The notes beneath the pieces are model-generated. The model ran no database searches. It saw nothing but the letters and a program-made list of their open reading frames with translations, and had not been told where the DNA came from. A stretch of DNA of 64,000 bases from Balanoglossus misakiensis (taxonomy: Eukaryota; Hemichordata): assembly GCA_040954595.2 (NCBI GenBank), contig CM082579.2, forward strand, positions 1,612,001 to 1,676,000. The letters are read 5' to 3'. This document shows positions 22,201 to 33,981 of this stretch, in pieces; position 1 is the first letter of the stretch; every line of letters begins with the position of its first letter. The position numbers and the translations under genes are program-made.

Positions 22201-25200
22201 GCAACCGGACCAGTCAGATTCTATGTCAATCATGAGTACACGGAACTGGCAACCGGACCAGTCAAATTCTATGTCAATCATGAGTACACGGAACTGGCAA
22301 CCGGACCAGTCAAACTCTATGTCAATCATCAGTACACGGAACTGGCAACCGGCACCAGTGAGATTCTATGTCAATCATCAGTACACGGAACTGGCAACCG
22401 GACCAGTCAGATTCTATGTCAATCATGAGTACACGGAACTGGCAACCGGACCAGTCAGATTCTATGTCAATCATGAGTACACGGAACTGGCAACCGGACC
22501 AGTCAGATTCTATGTCAATCATGAGTACACGGAACTGGCAACCGGACCAGTCAAATTCTATGTCAATCATGAGTACACGGAACTGGCAACCGGACCAGTC
22601 AAACTCTATGTCAATCATCAGTACACGGAACTGGCAACCGGCACCAGTGAGATTCTATGTCAATCATCAGTACACGGAACTGGCAACCGGACCAGTCAGA
22701 TTCTATGTCAATCATGAGTACACGGAACTGGCAACCGGACCAGTCAAATTCTATGTCAATCATCAGTACACGGAACTGGCAACCGGACCAGTCAAATTCT
22801 ATGTCAATCATCAGTACACGGAACTGGCAACCGGCACCAGTGAGATTCTATGTCAATCATCAGTACACGGAAACTGGCAACCGGCACCAGTCAGATTCTA
22901 TGTCAATCATCAGTACACGGAACTGGCAACCGGACCAGTCAAATTCTATGTCAATCATCAGTACACGGAACTGGCAACCGGACCAGTCAAATTCTATGTC
23001 AATCATCAGTACACGGAACTGGCAACCGGACCAGTCAAATTCTATGTCAATCATCAGTACACGGAACTGGCAACCGGACCAGTCAAATTCTATGTCAATC
23101 ATCAGTACACGGAACTGGCAACCGGACCAGTCAGATTCTATGTCAATCATCAGTACACGGAACTGGCAACCGGACCAGTCAGATTCTATGTCAATCATGA
23201 GTACACGGAACTGGCAACCGGACCAGTCAGATTTTATGTCAATCATGAGTACACGGAACTGGCAACCGGACCAGTCAGAGTCTATGTCAATCATGAGTAC
23301 ACGGAACTGGCAACCGGCACCAGTGAGATTCTATGTCAATCATCAGTACACGGAACTGGCCACCGGACCAGTGAGATTCTATGTCAATCATCAGTACACG
23401 GAACTGGCAACCGGACCAGTCAGATTCTATGTCAATCATCAGTACACGGAACTGGCAACCGGACCAGTCAGATTCTATGTCAATCATCAGTACACGGAAC
23501 TGGCAACCGGACCAGTCAGATTCTATGTCAATCATCAGTACACGGAACTGGCAACCGGACCAGTCAGATTCTCTGTCAATCATGAGTACACGGAACTGGC
23601 AACCGGACCAGTCAGATTCTATGTCAATCATCAGTACACGGAACTGGCCACCGGACCAGTGAGATTCTATGTCAATCATCAGTACACGGAACTGGCAACC
23701 GGACCAGTGAGATTCTATGTCAATCATCAGTACACGGAACTGGCAACCGGACCAGTCAGATTCTATGTCAATCATCAGTACACGGAACTGGCAACCGGAC
23801 CAATCAAATTCTATGTCAATCATCAGTACACGGAACTGGCAACCGGACCAGTCAGATTCTCTGTCAATCATGAGTACACGGAACTGGCAACCGGACCAGT
23901 CAAATTCTATGTCAATCATCAGTACACGGAACTGGCAACCGGACCAATCAAATTCTATGTCAATCATCAGTACACGGAACTGGCAACCGGACCAGTCAGA
24001 TTCTATGTCAATCATGAGTACACGGAACTGGCAACCGGACCAGTCAGATTCTATGTCAATCATGAGTACACGGAACTGGCAACCGGACCAGTCAAATTCT
24101 ATGTCAATCATCAGTACACGGAACTGGCAACCGGACCAGTCAAATTCTATGTCAATCATCAGTACACGGAACTGGCAACCGGCACCAGTGAGATTCTATG
24201 TCAATCATCAGTACACGGAACTGGCAACCGGACCAGTCAAATTCTATGTCAATCATCAGTACACGGAAACTGGCAACCGGCACCAGTCAGATTCTATGTC
24301 AATCATCAGTACACGGAACTGGCAACCGGACCAGTCAAATTCTATGTCAATCATCAGTACACGGAACTGGCAACCGGACCAGTCAAATTCTATGTCAATC
24401 ATCAGTACACGGAACTGGCAACCGGACCAGTCAGATTCTATGTCAATCATCAGTACACGGAAACTGGCAACCGGACCAGTCAAATTCTATGTCAATCATC
24501 AGTACACGGAACTGGCAACCGGACCAGTCAAATTCTATGTCAATCATCAGTACACGGAACTGGCAACCGGACCAGTCAGATTCTATGTCAATCATCAGTA
24601 CACGGAACTGGCAACCGGACCAGTCAAATTCTATGTCAATCATCAGTACACGGAACTGGCAACCGGACCAGTCAAATTCTATGTCAATCATCAGTACACG
24701 GAAACTGGCAACCGGACCAGTAAAATTCTATGTCAATCATCAGTACACGGAACTGGCAACCGGACCAGTCAGATTCTATGTCAATCATCAGTACACGGAA
24801 CTGGCAACCGGACCAGTCAAATTCTATGTCAATCATCAGTACACGGAACTGGCAACCGGACCAGTCAAATTCTATGTCAATCATCAGTACACGGAACTGG
24901 CAACCGGACCAGTCAAATTCTATGTCAATCATCAGTACACGGAACTGGCAACCGGACCAGTCAAATTCTATGTCAATCATCAGTACACGGAACTGGCAAC
25001 CGGACCAGTCAAATTCTATGTCAATCATCAGTACACGGAACTGGCAACCGGACCAGTCAAATTCTATGTCAATCATCAGTACACGGAACTGGCAACCGGA
25101 CCAGTCAAATTCTATGTCAATCATCAGTACACGGAACTGGCAACCGGACCAGTCAGATTCTATGTCAATCATCAGTACACGGAAACTGGCAACCGGACCA

Positions 25201-25844
25201 GTCAGATTCTATGTCAATCATCAGTACACGGAACTGGCAACCGGACCAGTCAAATTCTATGTCAATCATCAGTACACGGAACTGGCAACCGGACCAGTCA
25301 AATTCTATGTCAATCATCAGTACACGGAACTGGCAACCGGACCAGTCAAATTCTATGTCAATCATCAGTACACGGAACTGGCAACCGGACCAGTCAGATT
25401 CTATGTCAATCATCAGTACACGGAACTGGCAACCGGACCAGTCAAATTCTATGTCAATCATCAGTACACGGAACTGGCAACCGGACCAGTCAGATTCTAT
25501 GTCAATCATCAGTACACGGAACTGGCAACCGGACCAGTCAAATGCTATGTCAATCATGAGTACACGGAAACTGGCAACCGGACCAGTCAAATTCTATGTC
25601 AATCATCAGAACACGGAAACTGGCAACCGGACCAGTCAAATTCTATGTCAATCATCAGAACACGGAAACTGGCAACCGGACCAGTCAAATTCTGTGTCAA
25701 TCATCAGAACACGGAAACTGGCAACCGGACCAGTCAAATTCTATGTCAATCATCAGTACACGGAACTGGCAACCGGACCAGTCAGTTTCTATGTCAATCA
25801 TCAGTACACATAACTGGCAACGGCACCAGTCAGATTCTATGTCC
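19247..25844. repeat. Minisatellite array 2 (about 136 units of 48/49 bp)
   Basis: The same unit family as array 1, over about 6.6 kb. Variants are zoned: 49-bp ggaaactgg units are frequent at 19.3-22.0 kb; catga units with gtcagatt dominate 22.0-22.7 kb; gtcaaatt units dominate 22.7-25.8 kb; cagaacacgg units occur only at the right end (25607-25720). A shortened form (cagacttatg) occurs near 19691, 19836, 20076 and 20414. The + strand ORFs of up to 698 codons switch between the three unit peptides at each 49-bp unit, and the minus frame stops at them. This argues against a real protein. Confidence 0.97.
22091..22668. repeat. Six-unit higher-order repeat inside array 2
   Basis: Two adjacent 289-bp blocks (22091-22379, 22380-22668) share the unit order: three gtcagatt/catga units, one gtcaaatt/catga, one gtcaaact/catca and one 49-bp ggcaccagtgagatt/catca. 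A partial third block follows at 22669-22861. This shows recent block duplication. Confidence 0.85.
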
Positions 25845-25965
25845 ATTAAAGACAAAGGGTTGCAATTCTCAAAACAGACTTGCAGACATACGCACGTGTG
25901 AAGATGATCGGTACTAAATAAATCACTCAAGTTTATACTTGTATGTGTATGTGTACGTGTACGTT

Positions 25966-26410
25966 TAATAAAGTTTTATTTCAGTTAAGAGTAATGAAAA
26001 AAAGATTACAACTCTCCTAACCATCTTATTTTACCGTTATCACAGACCTACTCATGTTGGAAGCTAAGGTACGGAACAAAACCACTCCCATGTTAGACCA
26101 GTATATTTTTTATTAAGTTTTATTTCAGTTAAGGATAAGGACAAAAATTACAAGTCTCCTAACCACCTTATTTTACCGTTATCACAGACCTACACATGTT
26201 GGAAGCTAAGTTACGGAACAAAACCACTCCCATGTTAGACCAGTATATTTTTTTATTAAGTTTTATTTCAGTTAAGGATAAGGACAAAAATTACAAGTCT
26301 CCTAACCACCTTATTTTACCGTTATAAGAGACCTACGCACGCGCAAAGCTAAGGTACGGAACAAACCACTCCCATGTTACAAAGTTATACCAGTATGATT
26401 TTAATAAGGT
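25966..26410. repeat. Roughly 146-bp tandem repeat, copy B (4 units)
   Basis: Unit starts near 25967, 26111, 26256 and 26402. The second and third units are nearly identical, showing that one unit was gained relative to flank A or lost from it. Confidence 0.85.
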
Positions 26411-26763
26411 TTTATTGCAGTAAGGGGACAAAAGATAACATGTCTCAAAAAAACTTCTTATATCTATCTATATCACTTACTTGTTAAATACCGCCTGAAG
26501 TCTAATAATATCCAGTGGTCTTCATTCAGCCATGGAATATACAAACGCTTACCTCGTGTAGTCAGTTGCATGGCCCGAATATATACAACTTACCTTGACA
26601 CACACATACACACATTCAAACCAAAGTTGGGCACCTTTCGAAGCATTTTGTGCCATAGCGAAATGACCATGCACCGAGCATGTCATGTTGATTTTAAAAG
26701 ACTGAAATGACATCCACGTAGCACTTGTATCGTTATATACTGTAGGTTTGTGCAAAATCGGTT

Positions 26764-26810
26764 CACTGAACTGGCCACCGGCACCAGTCAGAATCTGGAC
26801 AAAATCATCA
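26764..26810. repeat. Isolated diverged minisatellite unit in flank B
   Basis: Same sequence and relative position as the single unit at 17834-17880. Confidence 0.75.
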
Positions 26811-26899
26811 AATTGGCAACAATGTAAAAAAAATACTTGGTTGATACCGCTTACTTATTCTATCTGGCTTGTAACATCATGGTCAGTTTGGTATCCATT

Positions 26900-27020
26900 A
26901 TCAGCTCATTATCAGCTCAATATCAGCTCAATATCAGCTCAATATCAGCTCAATATCAGCTCATTATCAGCTCATTATCAGCTCATTATCAGCTCATTAT
27001 CAGCTCAATATCAGCTCATT
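26900..27020. repeat. 11-bp minisatellite, 11 units (copy B)
   Basis: Eleven tandem copies of atcagctcatt or atcagctcaat, against six in flank A. Confidence 0.95.
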
Positions 27021-27072
27021 TGGTCTTCAGCGCTGCAAAACAAGCAAATGTATGCAGATTCTATGTCAAAAT

Positions 27073-27470
27073 GAGTATTGGGAAAGCGCGGAATAAAAAA
27101 ACACAGGAACGCAACGACTCTAGCTGTGTGACCTTGGCGCATGTCCCTTTTCAGAACTCGTCAGAAAAACGTCGGAGAAGCTGGTTACGCATAAACTTGG
27201 GACTGTTGTCCGTATGGAACTCGCCTCAATAAAACTCGTGTGTCTGTGGTCAATAATTGTAAGCAATTGCGTCTACTTCTGTTACTTTACTTACCGGGGC
27301 TTTTTTACACAATGGAGCAGAAACTTGTGTTGTGAAGTCGAGTTTTCCGCATTCGTATCTAAAGCCAGGCAACGTGCAGCCACGTGGTCGTCTCCTGTGA
27401 CTTGACGGAAATTTCCAGTTCGACGGGGTCCAGGTGGCTTGAACCAGTTAGAAGCGGGCTTTCATCACCG
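27073..27470 (-). repeat. Promoter/first-exon-like module, copy 1
   Basis: Diverged duplicate of 27894-28300. Shared blocks include gagtattg, cgcatgtccctttt, ctacgcataaac-like sequence, ctttacttaccg, ttttccgcat/gttccgcat and cgtggtcgtct. On the minus strand the acttac at 27289-27294 is a gtaagt donor, so the block to its right could be a non-coding first exon. No protein is recognised. Confidence 0.55.
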
Positions 27471-27893
27471 TTTTTTACTCGAATATAAACGTGGTTCTGT
27501 TCTTTCACTAACAGGATTCTGTGACAAAAAATACAAGACGTTAATAAAAACAAGTCATAACCTTTTCAGTGAATTCTCAATTAAAATGTGTTGCTTTCAC
27601 AGAGTAAGACTGAAGGAAACCAACGGTAAAAATGTTTGAGAGGGCGTGCACGCTTCCCCCAAAAGCTAGACCATAATTTAGGATGCCAATATAATTCAAA
27701 GTTCAGAACGAACGTTAGAAATATCTAGAAAGGCATGGTTCAAATGAAGAAATTCAATTGTTACCAATGACTCGCAAATAATATATCCACCGACCCATCC
27801 CTTCTGGAGAAACTCTGTCGTGTTTTGAACGCCCGCTCACCGTAGAGCTACAACACCGACTAGTATAGTCTAAAAAAACGTGCGTCTCAAGTC

Positions 27894-28300
27894 GAGTATT
27901 GCGAAACCGTGGAATAAAACAAAGGGAGCACGACACGAGCGCGTGACTGTGTCGCAATGTCGCATGTCCCTTTTTCAGGGTGAGTCGGAAAACGTCTGAA
28001 ATGGGGGTATTGGCTACGCATAAACGTACGACTAACAGTTATCCGTGACTCGCCACAATAACTGAGTAATTGTGTCTACTTAGCTTCTGTTCCTTTACTT
28101 ACCGTGGTCTTTTTACAGCAAAATAAACAGCGCAGAAATTTCAAGTTGTTGTGGAGAGGAGTGTTCCGCATCCGCATCAAGACGCAGACTGGCGTGTACT
28201 GCGGCGTGGTCGTCTTTTGCGAAAATGCCCGGATGACTAGATGCAAATTGCCAAGTCGTTGTGGGCCAGGTGGAATGAACCAATCACCAGCGAGCTGTAT
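27894..28300 (-). repeat. Promoter/first-exon-like module, copy 2
   Basis: Second copy, 821 bp from the first. It keeps the minus-strand donor (gtaagt, 28097-28102) and has a CCAAT-type element (gaaccaatcacc, 28277-28288) at the presumed upstream end. The alternation of conserved blocks and the shared donor fit a duplicated promoter with first exon, but a dispersed repeat is equally possible. Confidence 0.5.
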
Positions 28301-28518
28301 AATTTATTTGAAAACTATTGTACTGCTCTGACGTGTCTCAAGTCACGTAGCCCATGGTGATGAAGCTGTTAAAATTTCGGATTGATTTTTTAGTCATATT
28401 TTGATGGATATTTTACAAACATTAAAGAATTCCACGTCCGTTATGAAACAGTTGGAGTTGATTTGACGCGGGGTCGGGCGCATGGAACGGATGCGGGCAT
28501 GTGAACAAAGATTTCACT

Positions 28519-28534
28519 GACGCCCTCTCGTGGC
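28519..28534. promoter_or_regulatory. CTCF-like motif
   Basis: gacgccctctcgtggc matches the GCGCCCCCTGGTGG-type CTCF core with about three mismatches. Confidence 0.3.
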
Positions 28535-29602
28535 AAACAAAAGAAATACCAAATCGCAAATCTTGATTTTGTGATAGAAGCAGGGGTCAAAAGTCATTTA
28601 CCAAATGATTGGCCGAAAATTAAACTTCGCAAGGGTGTGGGTCATGGTTAACTTATCACGTTGTATATTTTTCAATGATTCTTTGAAAAGTTCACAAAAA
28701 TTTCACACGAGCAACTCGTTGACGGAATTTGTATTCGTCATAATCATGATGATACGGTTGTCATAAAATAGGCAAATGAAATGTAATTGACTAAACTGAT
28801 TTTAAATTTGCAAATGTATTTAAAGGTACTCATCTTGAACAACACAAGCACAATGTGTATACATCTAGAGTGTATTTGCATGACTATCCAAGCTGTCAGT
28901 GTAACAAAACATTCCACATTGATGGAAACACAATCGTGGGAATCTTTATGCTACCTTTAGCTCCACGTGAATAGCTGCTGTTACAGTAATGGACTGTACA
29001 CTCGCATAAAAATGCCAGACACACTTAGCTGAGCAGCTATGCGACGTTTAACTTTTACGGCGCAGTAAAAATTGCATATAAAAACGCTCGGATAGAGGAC
29101 CTCTTTTCGTTTATTTGATTATTTTACTGCGCTGACCGTTCAAATGTCGACCATGTGGCGTTTAATCACCCAGAAACGTTCCTAATGAGTAGACACATAT
29201 GTAGAAATACATCAGTCTTGTTTTTTATAAGATTAAGTATCTGCACACACTTTCATGGTTTACGTTTTGATTACACAGTTGTCTCGATTCGATATTGATA
29301 TCGCATGATATTAGTTCAGCCAAGTGACACTCTCAACTGATTTCAGTTGATAACTGTGCGTTTCTCACACAAGCCACGGTTTTTGTGAAGGCTGCCATCA
29401 AACCCATCAACTTCGATCGCTGATCTTGTCGCTGCATTGTTTGGGGAAGCAATTACTGGCACGGCATCACACTTGTTTTCTCTCATCCATTTGGCGGACG
29501 GCGTTTATCTTATTAATTCTCCCCTTTCTTGGTCCGTTGACTCGAAAATAAGAAATGCGAATGGCATGAATAGACGCGAAGAAAATCGTCAGTTCTGACA
29601 GA

Positions 29603-29617
29603 GCGCCCTCTTGTGGG
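29603..29617. promoter_or_regulatory. CTCF-like motif
   Basis: gcgccctcttgtggg is the closest match in the window to the reverse CTCF core, with two mismatches. It has the same orientation as the sites at 11218 and 28519. Confidence 0.35.
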
Positions 29618-30059
29618 TCTTGAATGAAAGAATATTCAAAAGCGCCAAAGGTCGCCTTTTTCCAGAGTCCCTATCCGCATCGACGCCTTCTTCCATCAGA
29701 CTTCTGTACGGTTACAAGCTGTGAGCCAAAATAGATGTTGAATCATATATGTTGAAATATTAATATGCTGGTCGTGATAACATCATGAGACAGTTGAATC
29801 TTGGGTTAACAAACTAGCACAGACAATATAAACCCGTGCTGTTTTTCGGCCAGCTGAATCGGTTTGATCAAAGCATGTTAAGTTCTTTTTCAGTAGATGG
29901 CAACACTTGAAAAACCGATGAAGATGACGATGATGTATAAGTTAATCGAAACATAGAACGCAATATACCTATTTGCCTCAGCGGTTTCTCCATACTTTCT
30001 GCTACCGTTGGTGATTCCTTTTAGACTTTGAAATAAAAGTATGAATGCTGACAGTGAGC

Positions 30060-30201
30060 ATAGATATAGATACATAGATACATAGATACATAGATACATA
30101 CATACATACATACATACATACATACATACATACATACATACATACATACATACATACATACATACATACATACATACATACATACATACATACACACATA
30201 C
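30060..30201. repeat. GATA/CATA microsatellite
   Basis: Starts as atagatacatagataca and continues as a long pure (CATA)n tract ending cacacatac. The apparent cysteine/tyrosine/valine-rich minus-strand ORFs here come only from the repeat. Confidence 0.97.
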
Positions 30202-33200
30202 AAATGAATCGACAGATAAGACGGAGATAATGAGGTCAGTGCAATGACGTGCTAGGCGTTTGTAACACATGTCGTTAATTCTAGAAAATATCCGTCAATG
30301 GTTCCGACAGGGAATTAATTCAGTGGTTGCAGAGAGCAGTAAAACACGTCAGTTGCTTAGTTGCCCAGTAGGAACAAGCTGAACAGCTGTTGCAAATCTA
30401 TTTTTGATTTTCTGATTTCTGATTCAGCGCTGATTTGGGTAATTTTCATCGACATTTTACCGTTGCGGTGTCAATTGGCAGATTTGTGTGACGCAAGATG
30501 TTTGGAACATTGAAAGTCGGCGATCTCATTAGCAATAACAATCCTACTCTCCGACGGAATTTTGTCGATTTGAATGGAAATGCAATTGTAAAGCAAGCTG
30601 TTACTGATTCTAGCCTGCTAGACCAGGTATTACATTCCATATATTCCCAAATCAGGATATCGGATTAAGCATTATAAGCTCGTTGATATCACAATATTTG
30701 ATCAAGTCATATTGAAACGAGATGTCACCGTGGTCGGTGTCCCTGTATAACCCTATCGAATATCCTTCCCCCAAACACTTCGAAAGAGGTGCCCCTTTTA
30801 GTTTACTACATCATATTGCTTATGAATATTGAGGAGACATCTCTAAGTGTTAAATAATTGTTGCAAGTCTCATTGTACTTGACAGTATGCCTGTCTTCTC
30901 TCGCCATGATCCTTGACCCTCGTGGTGTAGCCTCAGCTGACAGAAATAAACCATGGACTGTTCGGAGTGACATATCCATAACTACAATACTGCCAGCGAG
31001 AAATCAAATAAACAAAATTCTTAACTAACATTTCATACATTTTCAAGGACGATAACGAGTTTTGGATTCTGCTCTTGGGTATCTTTAATGAGCGATTCAA
31101 ACTTTTACGATCAATAGTTCGACCTATCCGTGTAAAGTGCGTACAATATACACTTTTCTTGCTCAGGACTTCGTAATCGTGATTTACAAATACTACTCTT
31201 AGTGCCCTACTTTTAACGCATGTAGATGCTTATTACCAACTTTGACATTTTCTACTGGCCCTTGTCAGGCTCGATAATTCGTCACAGATGCGACACAGAC
31301 GCATAATTCAAAATAATCGTGCGTGAGATATGACGACACACGAAAGCCATATACAAAGACAACACACGATTCGCTGTTACTGCGTTCCACGAAAATGTAA
31401 ACTCGCAGAAAATCAGTGAACGATACAATAAAATATTACTGCTATTATACCGCCTACTCAACACATTTCATAATTTCTTCTTTTCCACTACAAAGATTTT
31501 CAGGGCAAACGAGTCAACAGACAGAACCAAAGACATTCCTTTTGCAAACAGTGGAAGACAGACGGCGCCAACTTCAAAGACTCTATGGTGAATAGAGCGT
31601 TCAATATCTCCATAGAGAGCCGCCGGGCGAATACCATTAAAGACGGGGTAAGTTTCAATAAATCGTGCCGTAAAAGCGAATACCAATTGTTTTTCTATTA
31701 CTCGATAAGTATATTTGTCTTTCATATTGCCCCAATTTGTAGAAAATCGAAATCTTGTTCGCGTGCACGTTATTCATTACACGATCGAAGAACGGCCAAT
31801 TTTGATATTTGTATTATAACTATCCCTGGGTGTATTTTCCAAATAACATAGATTGATTTTTCGTTTCATCCTCGCGGTATCATGGACGACAGTTGTGCGG
31901 AGAATATGTCTGCAGGCAATCCTGCTTAAGATGCTGTGACAGACAGTTCATTAAACTTTCGCAAAAAGAAAACGATAAAAACAGCAAAGACGTATTATTC
32001 CATCGAGCTGAACCAAAGCTTAAGAACGGAGTAAACGGAGTCGATTGATATGGGATTGTGTGGCCGTCAGATTTTCAATATTTAAAATCAGAATATTTCA
32101 GTCGAGATCAGAAACGATTGATTTACGTCATATACCTGATAGGTCACCATGTTAGTCCACTGAGATCAGTGATACCGGTCGGAAAATAGGCCCGCTCTAT
32201 TTTTTCTCATTTCAATCAAAACTATTAATATTTCGGACCCACATCAATACACACGGGAGATAACTTTACATGATCTCATAGTGAATAGTATATTGGCGCC
32301 ACAATCAGTATAATCCTGAATGCAGCTGGGCTACCCGCATGGTTATGTGCACGTGACTATCTCTCTCGTAGTGAGGATGAAATTTTCTCTTTCTGTTTAC
32401 ACAACAACGAATATTGATCGTTATCGATCACGTGATGGCATTTACAGGTAGCATTTTCGGCGATGGTTGGCAAATGTGACGAATATTAACGAGGACAACG
32501 TAAATCTACGTGCGTTTTGATATTTCGCAGAGATAGGCCTTGTGGGCTTTAGATGCAAGTTCTAATTTATAGGGACTGAATGCAAATTCGAACTTTACTT
32601 AATTACAAGCAGGTAAGTCCAGAAGGTACGTATGTTTTTAATAATTCCCCTGCTTTGAGTTGCTGCGTATCTTTACAAAAAAAAACAGTAAAGGTTTACT
32701 CCCCACATTGTTAATAATAATGCTATTGTCACAGAGTGCCAGTATTTGTTATTCTGCTTTTAGCACAAAACATATGTGGTTCATGTATGTACAGTACAGT
32801 TTCTATCTTCCAATCAAGAGCCTTGGAACATTTATGAGGGGGTCATTACAGCGGCTGTGCTCAAATATGGAGATCCTAATATCTTTCTATCTCTACGCTA
32901 AATATTTTGTCACGCGTCTAAATGAAAATAAATAAAAACGTGCCGAGTCATTAACAGCTTGGGCGCCAATCCATGTGTTATGTCAACTTGTAAAAGTCTG
33001 TTGATCTAACAGATATAGGCGTAGAAATAAAAACAGTGGTTGCCATTTTACAGGACGTACATTGTGTCTATACATGGTTACTGGTCATTTTCAATGCATA
33101 TCATGTAAATATGGGATAGATGGCACAAAATGTTTCTTTTCGAAATAAATGAGGGTTTAATCTGTCTCCTAGCTACAAGGTCCACAATCGCATATTTATC

Positions 33201-33302
33201 CAAAGTATTAAAAGTACGCTTGTAAATATAATTCACCAAGGAAGATATGGATTTTTTGAGCAAATGATGGAGAAATGTGATTCACTCTTCAGGAGGATCC
33301 TG

Positions 33303-33548
33303 AGACGGAAACTCTTATCCAATCAGAATGAACTTTGCTTTCCCGCGAAACTTACACATGTAGCAGATTTATTGTAATTAAGAGCGTTTACTCCGGCGTT
33401 CGTGACGCCCGTTTATATGTGCTTCCCGGGCCCGGGTTAGCTCTCTCTCTCTGATGTCTGTTGCATTGTAAGGATCTCACTCTATCCAGCTTGTGGTGTT
33501 ACTTCGTTACATGTGGATTCAGATGGTAATAAACCAGTGTTTTACCTA
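33303..33548 (+). mobile_element. LTR-like repeat, left copy
   Basis: 246 bp matching 33982-34225. It begins agacggaaactctt and has, in order, a CCAAT element (tccaatcagaatg), a TATA-like gtttatatgtgc, and near the end a polyA signal in gtaataaaccagtg, finishing at ttttaccta. This promoter-to-polyA order is typical of retrotransposon LTRs. TG...CA ends and target duplications were not found. Confidence 0.55.
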
Positions 33549-33762
33549 GCTCTGAATCGTTCGCTTCATCGCATCGCATCCTTCATCAAGAAAAACAAGT
33601 CAGAGATATTCGGACACGGAAAGCAGCCTTAGCAACGCTACTCCTCGTAAAACGGTAACTCGATCTACCGAGTCTCCAACTGCGTCGAGTTTCTTCGACG
33701 TATTCAAGTCTTCGATTCATTCGGACACTAGTTAAGATAACATTCAGAAGTTCAGGAGTGTA

Positions 33763-33912
33763 GTCAAAGATGAAGCAGCGAGACCAATCACCAGATTGCC
33801 AACCGGTGATGTACAAAGTTTAATCCATTTCTACGACTCCGACACGCGATTGAAAATCACGTTCGAGGTCTCCAGTCACTAGGTAAGGAGGAAACCACTT
33901 ATGAATCATTAG
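33763..33912 (+). pseudogene. Broken gag-like fragment of a BEL/Pao-type retrotransposon
   Basis: Lies between the two LTR-like repeats. One frame reads VKDEAARPITRLP and, after a frame change near 33840, another reads ENHVRGLQSLGKEE. Both resemble the gag-like domain (DUF1759 type) of BEL/Pao LTR retrotransposons. Only about 430 bp separates the LTR-like repeats, with no reverse transcriptase, protease or integrase, so this is a deleted, non-functional remnant. The family assignment is from remembered motif similarity. Confidence 0.45.
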
Positions 33913-33981
33913 ATTCGTGCTTTTGTAGTTTTTTCTGGTGTATTTTCTGATGATTTTCAAGTCTTTCCTTTGCACCGGGGA

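Larger units (their letters stand above)
25845..27058. repeat. Flank B of the satellite complex
   Basis: Near-identical copy of flank A (17056-18072), longer because it has four rather than three roughly 146-bp units and eleven rather than six 11-bp units. It ends at tatgcaga, immediately followed by ttctatgtcaaaatgagta, which resembles the end of a minisatellite unit. Confidence 0.92.
28301..33302. other. Intergenic DNA, no gene recognised
   Basis: Unique-looking sequence with CTCF-like motifs at 28519 and 29603 and a CATA/GATA microsatellite at 30060-30201. A 56-codon ATG frame lies at 30498-30668, but it has no known domain and no strong support. Nothing else could be supported. Confidence 0.5.

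Noticed and set aside
16002-25844. CRISPR-like repeat array
   Set aside because: Units abut directly with no unique spacers, and the DNA is clearly animal.
16233-25917. ORFs of 200-700 codons encoding 16-residue repeats on both strands
   Set aside because: They come from a 48-bp tandem unit divisible by three. Frames change at every 49-bp unit, no signal peptide or non-repeat domain is attached, and all three + frames are equally open.
29890-30270. Minus-strand 126-codon cysteine/tyrosine/valine repeat ORF
   Set aside because: It is translation of a CATA microsatellite.
30498-30668. 56-codon ATG frame with a possible donor (caggtatt)
   Set aside because: No recognisable domain, no partner exon found, and length within chance expectation.
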